Below the pieces are notes generated by a model. It was not told where the DNA came from and did not search any database. It saw nothing but the letters and a program-made list of their open reading frames with translations. Of a stretch of DNA of 64,000 nt, positions 15,351 through 23,904 are shown one piece after another. A program made the position numbers and the translations under genes. Source of the stretch: Micromonospora sp. CP22 (GTDB lineage: Bacteria; Actinomycetota; Actinomycetes; Mycobacteriales; Micromonosporaceae); assembly GCF_009712475.1 (NCBI RefSeq), contig NZ_VCJO01000005.1:124001-188000 (forward strand), written 5' to 3'. The first letter of the stretch is position 1. Each line of letters begins with the position of its first letter.

Positions 15351-16520
15351 TCAGTCCCGGCGGTGTCGACCCACGGGCAACTCCCGGGGAACGTGGCCGC
15401 TCGGGTGGTGCCGGGAAGTGGCGGGCCGACGGCGCAGGCCCAGCACCGCCCCGATCTGCGCGCCGACGATGCTGGCCACGGCCAGTACCGCGGAGACGGC
15501 GAGCGGACGGTTCACCCCGTCGGGTTCACCGGCCCGAGCCGCGCCCACCGTCACCACCGGGGAGTGGTCCTCCGACGTCTCATCTCGTGACGGTTCCGGC
15601 TGCCGCTGCTCGGTCGGCACCGGAGCGGGCGTGGCCTTACCGGCTCGGTCCGTCGCGCCGTCAGGTTGTTGCGTCGAGCCGCCGGGCAGCTCCACCGCCT
15701 CGCCGGGCTGTTGGGTCGAGCTGTCCGGCCGCTCCGGCGCCGGACGGGTCTGCTCGGTGCGCTCCGGGCCGGGTGCGGGCCGGGGCTTCGGCGCGACCAA
15801 CCGCCCGGTGGCGTGTGGCCGGGAACCCTGGTCGCGTGCGTCACCGGGCAGTTTGATCAGCTGACCGGGACGGATCCGGTCCGGGTCGCGCAGCTTGTTG
15901 AGCGCGGCGAGACGGTGGTAGTCGTCGAAGTCGTCGAGATACCGGTCGGCGACCCCGCCCAGGTAGTCGCCCTTGGCGACCCGGTACACCGGTGCGTGGC
16001 TGGAGGTGTCGTCCGTCGCCCGTACGGCCGTCGTCGTCGGCCCGGTCGTCGAGGGTGCGGCCATGGCGACCACCGCCGGCCCGCTCGCCGACGGCGCGTA
16101 CGCGGGGGCGGCGTATCCGGTGGTGGCGGCCGTGGCGGCCGGGCTGGCGGCGAGGATCAGCGCGACCGATCCCACCAACGCTGCGGCGGCCCGCTGCTGC
16201 CGACCCATGCCGGGCAACCGGGGAGCGGGCCGATCCAGCGCCTGCGCGCCCAACTCCACGAGCACGGAGAGGGCGAAGGTGGCCCAGCCGAACCAACCGA
16301 CGATCGCCAGTGCCCGCAGGAAGAGTTGCCCGTCGTCGCGGCTGGTCAGCGTGCTGCCGATCTCCGCGAGTGTGGGTACGTGGTCGGGGAGGGGGTTGCC
16401 GGCGAAGGCCAGCAGGGCGATCGGCCCGCCGACCAGCAGGCCGACCAGTACGACCAGCGCACCGAACCCGGTCAGCGCCCGACCGACCCGCCGTGCGGCG
16501 GTGCCACCCGATGCGGCCAT
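15351..16520 (-). CDS. LysM-domain membrane protein, end of Tad pilus operon
   Basis: 389 residues. Two transmembrane helices near residues 18-42 and 68-90, a third hydrophobic stretch at 110-132, then a LysM module at 178-225 (VYRVAKGDYLGGVADRYL, then IRPGQLIKLP). A long Pro/Glu/Ala-rich linker follows, with a final hydrophobic helix at about 336-360. LysM binds peptidoglycan, so the protein may anchor or guide the pilus across the wall. It starts 14 nt after the TadG-like gene and is probably the last gene of the minus-strand Tad unit. The role is inferred from position; the LysM fold is clear. Confidence 0.8.
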   Translation of the reverse strand: MAASGGTAARRVGRALTGFGALVVLVGLLVGGPIALLAFAGNPLPDHVPTLAEIGSTLTSRDDGQLFLRALAIVGWFGWATFALSVLVELGAQALDRPAPRLPGMGRQQRAAAALVGSVALILAASPAATAATTGYAAPAYAPSASGPAVVAMAAPSTTGPTTTAVRATDDTSSHAPVYRVAKGDYLGGVADRYLDDFDDYHRLAALNKLRDPDRIRPGQLIKLPGDARDQGSRPHATGRLVAPKPRPAPGPERTEQTRPAPERPDSSTQQPGEAVELPGGSTQQPDGATDRAGKATPAPVPTEQRQPEPSRDETSEDHSPVVTVGAARAGEPDGVNRPLAVSAVLAVASIVGAQIGAVLGLRRRPATSRHHPSGHVPRELPVGRHRRD

Positions 16521-16534
16521 GGCTACCTTCCTTC

Positions 16535-16960
16535 CTAGGGAGCCCCGGTCAGCGCCCGTGCGGTCGCCTCACCGGAGACGGTGACGGTGTTGGAGAAGCC
16601 GAACAGGCCGAGCATCGCCCGGTCGTAGGTGACCTGGACGCGTACCCGGATCAGGGTTTCGCCGTCGACCACGGGAAAGACCACCGTGTAGTTGTCGGCC
16701 CCGGCGGCGGTCAGGTAGTCCCGGACGGCGATGCGGGCCTGGGCCTGGTCTATCCGCTTCGGGCCGCCCTCGATGGCGGTCGCCCGGTCGATCGCCTGGC
16801 CTCCGGCGCGGGCCGCCTCGGCGGCCAGGTTCTCGGCGCGTTGGAGCGTCCGGAGCTGGCCGGCGCCGTCGAACGCCATGCCGATGATGCCGAGTACCCC
16901 GAGCAGGGCCACGGCGAGGAAGATGCTCACCCGGCCGGCGTCACCGCGTGCGGCCGTCAT
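16535..16960 (-). CDS. TadG-like pilus assembly protein (minor pseudopilin)
   Basis: 141 residues beginning with the TadE/TadG-type segment RGDAGRVSIFLAVALLGVLG, a short cationic head followed by one transmembrane helix, then an extracytoplasmic helical and beta domain. The G-rich head with a following hydrophobic core is where a prepilin-type peptidase would cut, although the classic Glu is replaced (VSIF in place of the more usual E at +5). The start overlaps the preceding TadE-like gene by 4 nt (ATGA). It is one of three consecutive small pilin-like genes. Confidence 0.78.
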   Translation of the reverse strand: MTAARGDAGRVSIFLAVALLGVLGIIGMAFDGAGQLRTLQRAENLAAEAARAGGQAIDRATAIEGGPKRIDQAQARIAVRDYLTAAGADNYTVVFPVVDGETLIRVRVQVTYDRAMLGLFGFSNTVTVSGEATARALTGAP

Positions 16961-17409
16961 CGCCGGCTCCGGTAACGGTCCAGCGGCGAGGTGAACGAGG
17001 CGGTGATCCGCTGCCCGTTCGGCATCCGCAGTGCCGGAAGTCGGATGTCGGCGTAGGAGACGGTGCAGGCGACCTCGACGGTGACCGACGCCTCCTGCCC
17101 GATGGCGCTGCCGAACGCCTGATTGAAGGTGGTCGAGCGACCGTCGACCGAGCCGCGGAAGGTCACCTGTGGGGCGCTGGTGCAGGCCACGCCCCGCCAG
17201 TCGAGTTGCTGCCGGGCCGCTTCCCGGGCCGCCGCACGCGCGGTGGAGGCGTCGCGGGAGATCGACGCGGCCCGCGCCGCATCGTGCGCGGCGGCTTCCA
17301 ACGCCGCGCTGGCCACCGCGGTACGCCCGGCGACCCCGCCCAGCACCATCATCGCCACGAATGCCGGTGCCAGCACCGCCACCTCGATCGACACGGAGCC
17401 CCGGCTCAT
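16957..17409 (-). CDS. TadE-like minor pilin
   Basis: 150 residues from ATG 17409, whose codon overlaps the upstream TadE stop (TGATG). An alternative ATG at 17424 gives MDRAV in front. The start reads MSRGSVSIEVAVLAPAFVAMMVLGGVAG, with RGSVSIE matching the TadE pattern G/xxxxE before one transmembrane helix. The rest is an extracytoplasmic domain with Cys pairs (GVACTSAP, VEVACTVSYAD). A minor pseudopilin in the Tad system is the natural reading. It is translationally coupled to both neighbours. Confidence 0.8.
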   Translation of the reverse strand: MSRGSVSIEVAVLAPAFVAMMVLGGVAGRTAVASAALEAAAHDAARAASISRDASTARAAAREAARQQLDWRGVACTSAPQVTFRGSVDGRSTTFNQAFGSAIGQEASVTVEVACTVSYADIRLPALRMPNGQRITASFTSPLDRYRSRR

Positions 17410-17852
17410 CACGGCTCGGTCCATCGTTCGGCTGTCCCGTGTGCCGTCTGCCTGACGGAGAAGCGCACCCCCGGCACCACTGAGAGGGCCCGGCCGGTCA
17501 CCGTGCAGGTCACGTCGGTGTCCGTGACGGCGCAACTCGGCCCCGGCTCGTCCCAGTCGACCAGCCAGTCCCCGGCGGTCCGGAGGAACCGGGCGGCGCG
17601 TTCCTCACCGGCCCCCGCCGGGGCGTCGAGGAGCCGCGCCGCGTTGACCCCGCTCTGCGCCGCGTTGAGCGCGGTCGACCGGGCGACGAAGACGGCGGCG
17701 ACCTGGATCGAGGCGAACAGCATCAGCAGGACCGCCGGTAGCGCCACCGCCAACTCCACCGGGTTGCCGCCCCGCTCGCCGTCGCCGGGCAACCGACGGT
17801 GCCGGGTGGCGGCGACCACCCGGCACCAGCCGGTGGAGAGGGTACGGCGCAT
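17409..17852 (-). CDS. TadE-family minor pilin
   Basis: 147 residues. The N-terminal 28 residues are basic, then GERGGNPVELAVALPAVLLM with the TadE cleavage-type motif (G followed by E five residues on) and one membrane helix. The extracytoplasmic part carries two cysteines (SCAVTDTDVTCTV) probably forming a disulfide. TadE proteins are pseudopilins that help assemble Flp fibres. It sits 3 nt after the small Flp-like pilin gene. The end overlaps the next TadE-like start, so all four pilin-type genes are translated as a block. Confidence 0.83.
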   Translation of the reverse strand: MRRTLSTGWCRVVAATRHRRLPGDGERGGNPVELAVALPAVLLMLFASIQVAAVFVARSTALNAAQSGVNAARLLDAPAGAGEERAARFLRTAGDWLVDWDEPGPSCAVTDTDVTCTVTGRALSVVPGVRFSVRQTAHGTAERWTEP

Positions 17853-17855
17853 TGA

Positions 17856-18059
17856 TCAGGGGGCCGTCGGGTTCTGGTGGCTCGGGATGTTGCTCATCCA
17901 GTCGTTGGCCGCGCCGAGGGCGGCGGCGGTCACCGCCATCGCCACGGCCACCAGGCCGAAGATGATCACAGCTGTCGGCACCGGGCTGTCGCCACGGTCA
18001 CCGCGCAGCTCGGCCAGCCGCGCCCGTAGCGCGACGTGTACGTAGGTGAGGACGGTCAT
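17856..18059 (-). CDS. Flp-type pilin (small)
   Basis: 67 residues, the size of a Flp major pilin. A 20-residue hydrophilic head ends ELRGDRGDSPVPTAVIIFGL, leading into a single hydrophobic helix, followed by a short polar tail. The head-helix break at RGD-SP would fit processing by the A24 peptidase at 25.0-25.85 kb. However, the canonical Flp motif with Glu-Tyr at +5/+6 is absent (PT occupies that place). It lies between tadC and tadE, exactly where the major pilin is expected. It may be an unusual Flp or another pseudopilin; no other Flp candidate is seen in the locus. Confidence 0.7.
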   Translation of the reverse strand: MTVLTYVHVALRARLAELRGDRGDSPVPTAVIIFGLVAVAMAVTAAALGAANDWMSNIPSHQNPTAP

Positions 18060-18084
18060 TCGGGGCTCCTTTACTCGGGTCGGC

Positions 18085-18948
18085 CTAGAGGCGGGCCAGG
18101 AACGGATAGATGGCGAAGCCGAGCAGGACGAAGACCAGCAGCGCGCCAGGGATGTCGAGCCGGCTCGTCACCCCCTCGGCCCGAGCCAGGTTGTCGGTGC
18201 GGATCTGGTCTCGCAGCGAGTCGGCCCGACTGCGGAGGGTCTCGTGCACCTGCGCGCCCTCGCTGCCGGAGGAGCGCATGATCGCGCCGACATCGCCCAG
18301 CTCGGGGATGCCGATCTGGTCGGCGAGATCGCGTAGCTCGTCCCAGGGCGAGTGCATCTGCATCTGGGCCATCCGCAGCGCCTCGGAGATGCGGTCGAAG
18401 ACCCAGCCCTGGCAGATCGCGGCGGCCCGCTCCAGCGACTGCACCGGGCCGTGCGCCGCGGACAGCTGCAACGCCACCAGGTCGAGGTAGGTGCAGACCG
18501 CCTGGCGGAACTCGTCCCGCGCGGCGTCGGCCTTGGTCAGCACCGAACGGTGCGCCACCAGCGCGCAGAGCAGCGCCAGACCGAGGCTGCCCACCACCGG
18601 TACGGCCAGCGGCAGCGAGACGCCGACGCTGAGCAGGGTGACGCTGAGCAGCGCCGGAGCGGAGAGCCCGATCAGGGCGGACAACAGCAGGGAGAGGGCG
18701 TACTGCTCGGGGGTGCGGTCGAGCAGGGCCAGTTGCCGGTGTGGCGGGCGCAGCCAGCGCGCCAACCCGGTGAGCCAGTCCAGCCGCCGGTCGGCGGGAC
18801 CGGTGTGGGCGGCCCCCGTCGGCTGGTGCAGCCGGCGCAGCGCCGGGCCGAGCGCGGGGGTCGCCGGCACCAGCTCGCGGACCACCAGGAACACGCCCAA
18901 CCCGAAGCTGGCACCGGCCACCACCGCCAAGGTGAGGATCAGGTTCAC
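18085..18948 (-). CDS. tadC: type II secretion/Tad inner-membrane protein TadC
   Basis: 287 residues with a GspF-like (type II secretion F) domain. N-terminal membrane helix (residues 2-20), a helix pair near 90-130, a cytoplasmic helical region (residues 135-250, with LDLVALQLSAAHGPVQSLERAA and MRSSGSEGAQVHETLRSRADSL) and a terminal helix LLVFVLLGFAIYPFL. TadC pairs with TadB to form the platform on which the CpaF motor acts. The start overlaps the tadB stop by 4 nt (ATGA). Assignment follows from motif and gene order. Confidence 0.88.
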   Translation of the reverse strand: MNLILTLAVVAGASFGLGVFLVVRELVPATPALGPALRRLHQPTGAAHTGPADRRLDWLTGLARWLRPPHRQLALLDRTPEQYALSLLLSALIGLSAPALLSVTLLSVGVSLPLAVPVVGSLGLALLCALVAHRSVLTKADAARDEFRQAVCTYLDLVALQLSAAHGPVQSLERAAAICQGWVFDRISEALRMAQMQMHSPWDELRDLADQIGIPELGDVGAIMRSSGSEGAQVHETLRSRADSLRDQIRTDNLARAEGVTSRLDIPGALLVFVLLGFAIYPFLARL

Positions 18949-19847
18949 GCCACCACCTCGCTCGGGTCCGGCGCGGGCAGGAAACGGGCCGGTCGGGGCG
19001 GTTGGCTCATCGAGCGCACCCAGGCCAGCAGCCCCACGAAGGCGGCACCGAGCACCGCCATCACCAACTGCCCGAACGGGGTGTCGTAGGGCTGGACGTA
19101 TTCGCGGTTGAGCAGTCCGTACGCGAGGGTGGCCAGCGTCATCCCGGTGAGGAAGCGGACCGCGAACCGGGGCTGGGTGCGCTTGGCCTCGATTTCCCGG
19201 CGGGTCGCCACCTCGGCCGCGGCGGCCGAGGCGATCGAGCCGAGCACATCGCCGAGACGCTCACCCCGGTCAGTGAGGTGCAGGATGAGCGCCGCCACCA
19301 CCTGGTCGCAGACCGGGTCGCCGATCTCGTCGGCGAAGGCCAGCAGCGCGGAGCGGGCCAGCCAGCCGGCCTGGAGCCGGGCGGCGAGCAGGCGTACCTC
19401 CTCCTGGATCTCCTCGGGCGCGGTGGTGACCGTGCCGATGATCGCCTGCTGGAGTCCCTGTCCGGTGGCGGAGACGTCCTTGAGTCGGCGGGTCCACTCG
19501 CCGACCGCCTCGATCCGGGCGATGGCCCGCTGCTCGGCCCGGCCGACCGAGAACAGCCACGGGGTGCCCGGTACCGCCACCGCGACCAGCAGGCCGACCA
19601 CCGGCAAGCCGGTCAGCAGGAAGGCCAGCGCGCCCGCGATCACCGCACTCACCAGCAGTGTCTGGTGTGCCCGCTGCTCGCGGGCGGTGGTGCCGGAGCC
19701 GCGCCAGAGCCGCTCGATCCCCGGGCCCGCCCCAGGTGCCCGGCCGGGTGGCCGACGGGTGCCGACCAGCGCGACGACCGCCAGCACCAGACCGGCCACA
19801 CAGGCCGCACCCGAGACCAGGGCGATCAGCTCGACGTTGGTACCCAC
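18945..19847 (-). CDS. tadB: Tad inner-membrane platform protein TadB
   Basis: 300 residues, GspF-like. Helices at residues 5-27, 65-95 and near 255-285 bracket a cytoplasmic region with GLQQAIIGTVTTAPEEIQEE and LHLTDRGERLGDVLGSIASAAA, the typical T2SF helical repeat. It lies 3 nt after cpaF and overlaps tadC, so the motor and platform genes are translated together. Its role is assembly-platform protein of the Flp pilus in the cytoplasmic membrane. Confidence 0.88.
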   Translation of the reverse strand: MGTNVELIALVSGAACVAGLVLAVVALVGTRRPPGRAPGAGPGIERLWRGSGTTAREQRAHQTLLVSAVIAGALAFLLTGLPVVGLLVAVAVPGTPWLFSVGRAEQRAIARIEAVGEWTRRLKDVSATGQGLQQAIIGTVTTAPEEIQEEVRLLAARLQAGWLARSALLAFADEIGDPVCDQVVAALILHLTDRGERLGDVLGSIASAAAAEVATRREIEAKRTQPRFAVRFLTGMTLATLAYGLLNREYVQPYDTPFGQLVMAVLGAAFVGLLAWVRSMSQPPRPARFLPAPDPSEVVA

Positions 19848-19850
19848 GGC

Positions 19851-21386
19851 TCACCGCCGCCCGAGTCGGGTCTGCCGGGGGCGACGCCAGGCGCCCTGAC
19901 CGGCCTCGATCCAACGGCTCAGCAGCCGGGCGTCGTAGCCGACCCGCAACAGCTGGTCCCGGACCCGTTCCGGCAGGTGCTTCGGGACCGCCCGACCGTC
20001 CGGGCCGGGACCGAAGACCTGCGTGGTGGTGATCCGGCTGCCCTCACCGACCCCCACGACCTCCTCGACGTGTGAGACGAAGCGGTGTTTGCGCCCGCCG
20101 ATGCCGGTCTCGTCGTCGACGTTGACGTAGACGATCAGGTCGAGCGCGTTGCCGGCCATCCGGCGGGCCTGGTCGACGGTCATCTCCCGGCCGTGCGACA
20201 GCGCCAGCTCGATGATCCGCTCGCTCACCCCGGCGGGCGTACGCGCGTGGATGGTGCACATGGATCCCCGGCTGGTGGTCATCGCCTGGAGCATCGGCAC
20301 GATCTCCCGGGACCGCACCTCGCCGACGATGATCCGCAGCACACCCATCCGCAGCGAGACCGGGATCAGGTCGGCGATGCTCACCTCACCGGCGGGCCGA
20401 CCGTCCGGCCCGCGTTCCCCGTGCCCCTCCCGGGCCTCGAAGCTCATCACCGCGCGATGCCGCTCGCCGCGTCGCGCCGGGAGCAGTTCCCGGCTCTCCT
20501 CCAGCAGGACGTACGGCTCGTCCGGTGGGATCTCGTTCATCATGGCCCGGATCACCGTGGTCTTACCGGCACCGGCCAGCCCGGCGACCATGATGTTCAA
20601 CCCGGCCCGCATCGACGCCCGGAGGAAGTCCCGCAGCAGTGGGTCGATCATCTCGTCGAGATCGCCCCGCCCGCCGGCCAGGTCGTCCAGGCTGACGTCG
20701 AGGGTGTTGTGCTTGCGGATCACCGCGTACGGACGGTGGCTGACCAGGAACACCGCGGCCAGTCGACTGCCGTCGGGCAGTTGCAGGTCCAGGGTGGGTT
20801 TCGAGGTCGACAGGGAGCGTTCCGTGGCACCGGCCCGGCGGGCCGCCGCCTGAAGGATCTCCACCAACTCGTCGTCGCTGTCGGCGATGGGGTCGGCCCA
20901 GTCGACGCCGCCGCCGTGCCGGGTGATGCGCACCTGGTCGCAGCCGAGGATGTGCACCTCCTCGATGGTGTCGTCGACCAGCAGCGTCTGGAGCCGACCG
21001 AGACCGGCCAGTTCGGCGGTCACCTGGTCGAGCAGCAGGCGTTCCTCACCGGCGGCCATCGGCGTGCCGGCGCGACGCACCGAGTCGGCGTACTCGGCGA
21101 CCAGTTCGACGGCGAGCCGGGCCCGCTCGGTGTCCTCCTCGGCGACGGTGAACTCCCGGCCGCGTTGCCACCGGGTGAGCCGCTCACTGAGCTGACGGCG
21201 CAGCTCGCGTACCACCTGGAAGTCCAGCCGTGGCCGGGGCGGCGGGGCCGCTGGTGGCGCGGTGACCGGGACCGGCGGCTGCGCGGGCGGGGGGTGCCAG
21301 CCGTTGACGGGCGGCAGCGGCGGGGCGATGGAGGTGGCGCCGGGTGGTTGCCGACGCGGGTCCGACGAGACCGGCTCAAATCGCAT
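19851..21386 (-). CDS. cpaF: Tad pilus secretion ATPase CpaF/TadA
   Basis: 511 residues. A disordered Pro-rich N-terminus (1-50) is followed by a helical domain and then the secretion-ATPase core. Walker A GLAGAGKTT at 269-277, the Asp-box/Walker B phrase RIIVGEVRSREIVPMLQAM, and the His box MCTIHARTP follow. All nucleotide-binding elements are present, so it should power Flp pilus assembly. The start overlaps the CpaE-like gene by 11 nt. The N-terminal Pro-rich extension is a feature of actinobacterial CpaF proteins. Confidence 0.94.
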   Translation of the reverse strand: MRFEPVSSDPRRQPPGATSIAPPLPPVNGWHPPPAQPPVPVTAPPAAPPPRPRLDFQVVRELRRQLSERLTRWQRGREFTVAEEDTERARLAVELVAEYADSVRRAGTPMAAGEERLLLDQVTAELAGLGRLQTLLVDDTIEEVHILGCDQVRITRHGGGVDWADPIADSDDELVEILQAAARRAGATERSLSTSKPTLDLQLPDGSRLAAVFLVSHRPYAVIRKHNTLDVSLDDLAGGRGDLDEMIDPLLRDFLRASMRAGLNIMVAGLAGAGKTTVIRAMMNEIPPDEPYVLLEESRELLPARRGERHRAVMSFEAREGHGERGPDGRPAGEVSIADLIPVSLRMGVLRIIVGEVRSREIVPMLQAMTTSRGSMCTIHARTPAGVSERIIELALSHGREMTVDQARRMAGNALDLIVYVNVDDETGIGGRKHRFVSHVEEVVGVGEGSRITTTQVFGPGPDGRAVPKHLPERVRDQLLRVGYDARLLSRWIEAGQGAWRRPRQTRLGRR

Positions 21387-22176
21387 CCGGCACCCCCTGG
21401 GAGACGGGCCACGCCAGCCGGGCCCGCCGACGTTCCAGCAGCGCGCCGATCGGCACCTCCAACTCGCGGGCCGCGCGCAGCAGCGGCCGGTTGGCGCGCA
21501 CCGTCCCGCCGAGGCTCAACACCGCCGCGGTACGCGGGTCGTGCGGCAGCCGGGCGATCACCGGAAGCCGGAGGGCCTTGCTGACCTCACTCTTGCCGTG
21601 CCCGCCGCCGACCAGCAGCAGCCGCAGCGTGCCCGGCGTGACCCGGTGTTCGGTGAAGTCCCGCTCGATGGCCTGGACCATGGCCCGGGTGCCGGACAGG
21701 TCGGGCAGTTGCGCCCGGGTCACCACCAGCACCACCGAGGCGGCGCGCAGCAGCGGCCAGGGCGGGCCCAGGACGTGCAGCCGGCCACAGTCGACGATCA
21801 CGTCGTACGGCGGATCGCCGCGTTCGAGGCTGGTGAAGAAGTCGGCGAAGCGCTGCCAGAGCGGGGTGACGCTGCCCGCCTGAGCCGGGTCGACCACTCC
21901 CGGCAGCAGGAGCCGCTCTCGACGGGGTGCGTCGAGGTCGACCAACTGTGACCAGAACGAGGTCTCCATGGTGCCGTCGCGCAGTTCGCCGACGGCCAAC
22001 TCGCCGATGCCGCGTGGCCCGTCGAGCGCTCCACCGAGGTATCCGGCGAGGATGGAGCCGCCGGCCGGGTCGCACTCGGCGAGGATCAGCCGCCGGTGCC
22101 AGCTCAACGCGCAGGCCAGCGCGGTGGTGGTCACCCCTGGCGAACCCTTGGCCGAGACCAGCGCGATGATCGCCAT
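21376..22176 (-). CDS. CpaE-like MinD/ParA-family protein of the Tad locus
   Basis: 266 residues with a deviant Walker A at the N-terminus, AKGSPGVTTTALACA (residues 9-23). The signature Lys10 is kept, but the P-loop lysine expected before TT is Val15. LILAECDPAGGSILAGYLGG provides the A' region, and VIVDCGRLHV the Walker B aspartate. CpaE/TadZ proteins localise the pilus machine at a pole or on the membrane. Loss of the P-loop lysine suggests weak or no ATP hydrolysis, with a scaffold role. It begins 2 nt after CpaB and overlaps cpaF, so it is part of the same unit. Confidence 0.82.
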   Translation of the reverse strand: MAIIALVSAKGSPGVTTTALACALSWHRRLILAECDPAGGSILAGYLGGALDGPRGIGELAVGELRDGTMETSFWSQLVDLDAPRRERLLLPGVVDPAQAGSVTPLWQRFADFFTSLERGDPPYDVIVDCGRLHVLGPPWPLLRAASVVLVVTRAQLPDLSGTRAMVQAIERDFTEHRVTPGTLRLLLVGGGHGKSEVSKALRLPVIARLPHDPRTAAVLSLGGTVRANRPLLRAARELEVPIGALLERRRARLAWPVSQGVPDAI

Positions 22177-22178
22177 AC

Positions 22179-22838
22179 TCAGGCCGCCTTGGTCAGCACG
22201 ACCGCGATCCGATCCTGGGCGGCCAGCGCCACCACTGCCGGCACGTCCCGGACGGCGAGCGCCAGGTAGACCACGACCTCGTCCCGCCCGTCGGTGGAGA
22301 CGGCATCGGTGACGGTGGCGGTGAATCGGGTGGCGGCCGACGAACCCTTGCCGCTGTCGTTGTCCGGGGTGCTGACCAGCAGCACCTGGTCACCGGGGCG
22401 CAGCTTCGGCGCGGGCACCTGGGCGGCCCGTAGCCCGAGGGCGAACTGCTGCTGCCCGGGGCCGAGCAGCGGTTCGTCGGTGAGTTGGCTCATCGTCAGC
22501 AGGGAGCCCGGGGCAAGTGAGACGGCGGCGCGCATCCCGATCACGTCGGCGAGCCGGGAGGCGGGCACCGGTTCGAGTCCCTGACCGCCGGCCACCTGCA
22601 CCGACATCAGGTCGTCGGCGCGTACCACGCTGCCCACCTCGACCGCGCGGGCCACCGCCAGGTAGCTGCCGGTCGCCCGGACCGAGGTCACCGCGAACGC
22701 GGAGCCCAGCCCGCCGAGGGCGATCAGCAGGACGGCGAGGCCGAGCAGCCCCGGTCGAACCCGACGTTGGCGGACCACCCGGGGTGGGGCGACCGGCGCA
22801 TCCACCGGAGGGATCTCGTTCCGGGTCGCCACGCTCAT
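22179..22838 (-). CDS. cpaB: SAF-domain pilus assembly protein CpaB
   Basis: 219 residues. A cytoplasmic head, one membrane helix (LLGLAVLLIALGGLGSAFAV, residues 30-50), then an SAF domain (VGSVVRADDLMSVQVAGGQG, with IGMRAAVSLAPGSLLTMSQL). A C-terminal RcpC-type beta domain follows (LRPGDQVLLVSTPDNDSG, FTATVTDAVSTDG). CpaB/RcpC is an extracytoplasmic subunit of Tad systems. It precedes the CpaE-like gene by 2 nt. Gram-positive versions lack the outer-membrane secretin partner, and none is found here. Confidence 0.85.
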   Translation of the reverse strand: MSVATRNEIPPVDAPVAPPRVVRQRRVRPGLLGLAVLLIALGGLGSAFAVTSVRATGSYLAVARAVEVGSVVRADDLMSVQVAGGQGLEPVPASRLADVIGMRAAVSLAPGSLLTMSQLTDEPLLGPGQQQFALGLRAAQVPAPKLRPGDQVLLVSTPDNDSGKGSSAATRFTATVTDAVSTDGRDEVVVYLALAVRDVPAVVALAAQDRIAVVLTKAA

Positions 22839-22887
22839 CGGTGCCCACCTTTCGCTCGCGACTGCGGAACGCGCAGGACGTGCTCGC

Positions 22888-23904
22888 TCACCGCGTCACC
22901 ACCTGAAGCTCGTTGATCTCGATCTCGACGGGGTCCGTGGTGCGGGTGACACCGTCGATGCTTCCGCTGTCATTTCTGTTGCTGGTCCACGTCACCGACC
23001 AGTGCGTGGTCGCTCGGACCGTGTACGTGTCGGCCCGGTCGTAGCCGCTGTGGTAGCCGCAGTCGGGGGAGCGTCGCCCGGCGTACCGACCCTGAGGGTC
23101 GTACCCGGTGCCGGGGCCGGTGCAGGTGACCTTGTCACCGTTGCCCATGTCCCAGACCACCCGCTCCACCTCGGCCCAGATCGTCACGGTCAGGCCGCGA
23201 TCCGAGGCGGAGGCGCGCAACGGGCCGAACTGGTTGGCGCCCCGTTCGGCCCACATCCAGACCGGGAGGCCGACCAGACCCGGGCCGACGCGCTTGCGTG
23301 GTGCGACCGCCGCGCGGGGCGCGAGCAGGGTGATCGAGGCGAACGCCCGGCGGGCCAGCTCATCCGGGTCCGGCGGGGCGCCGAAGCCCGGCGGCGGCTC
23401 GTCCAGCGACACGAGCGTGCCCTGGCCCAGCGTGCCGATGCAGTTCCGCAGGTACCACTGCTGGCCCGGCGGAGGTTCCGTGGCCGGGGACTCGACGAGC
23501 TTGTAGTAGCAGCCGTCACCGCTGTTGAACCAGCCGAACAACTCGTCGTAGCAGGGGACGGTGCGACCCTGCCACTGGCAGACGCCCCCGCCTCCGCCGC
23601 CGTTGTCGCCACCGCCGTTGTCGCCTCCGTTACCGCCGCCGCCGGGCGTACCCGGGTCGTCGTCCCAGACGTTGCAGTTGGGTTGGGCCGGTGGGCAATC
23701 GGCACCGGGGTCGGCGGTCGCCGGTACCGCGCCGACGGCCGCCAGCAGCACCGCCAGCGCCCCGCCGAGCAGCGCCCGGCGGAGATCGACGATCCGGGTG
23801 GTGGCCGGTCGGCGTCGACGGCCGACCGATACCGACTCGGGTCGGCCGGGAAACGCGTCGACGGGTCGGCGTGGGCCGCGACCGTTGGTCCGCCGGGTCA
23901 GCAC
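22888..23904 (-). CDS. secreted Gly-rich protein of unknown function, Tad locus
   Basis: 338 residues. A basic N-terminus of 40 residues precedes a signal helix (LLGGALAVLLAAVGAVPATADP), then a mature part beginning with Cys-containing NCNVWDDDPG and a long Gly/Asn/Asp linker. The C-terminal half shows beta-rich text with W/Y motifs (VTIWAEVERVVWDMGNGDKVTC, then SDCGYHSGYDRADTYTVRAT), resembling PKD- or Ig-like folds. It is exported and probably displayed at the wall. The stop of the lipoprotein gene upstream overlaps its start by 7 nt, so it belongs to the Tad unit. I do not recognise a named family; an adhesin or pilus-associated protein is a guess. Confidence 0.72.
   Translation of the reverse strand: MLTRRTNGRGPRRPVDAFPGRPESVSVGRRRRPATTRIVDLRRALLGGALAVLLAAVGAVPATADPGADCPPAQPNCNVWDDDPGTPGGGGNGGDNGGGDNGGGGGGVCQWQGRTVPCYDELFGWFNSGDGCYYKLVESPATEPPPGQQWYLRNCIGTLGQGTLVSLDEPPPGFGAPPDPDELARRAFASITLLAPRAAVAPRKRVGPGLVGLPVWMWAERGANQFGPLRASASDRGLTVTIWAEVERVVWDMGNGDKVTCTGPGTGYDPQGRYAGRRSPDCGYHSGYDRADTYTVRATTHWSVTWTSNRNDSGSIDGVTRTTDPVEIEINELQVVTR

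Noticed and set aside
23575-23650. Short GGC/GGT-rich repeat in the secreted Tad-locus protein
   Set aside because: It encodes a glycine-asparagine linker; the repeat is a coding low-complexity feature, not a CRISPR array or mobile repeat.
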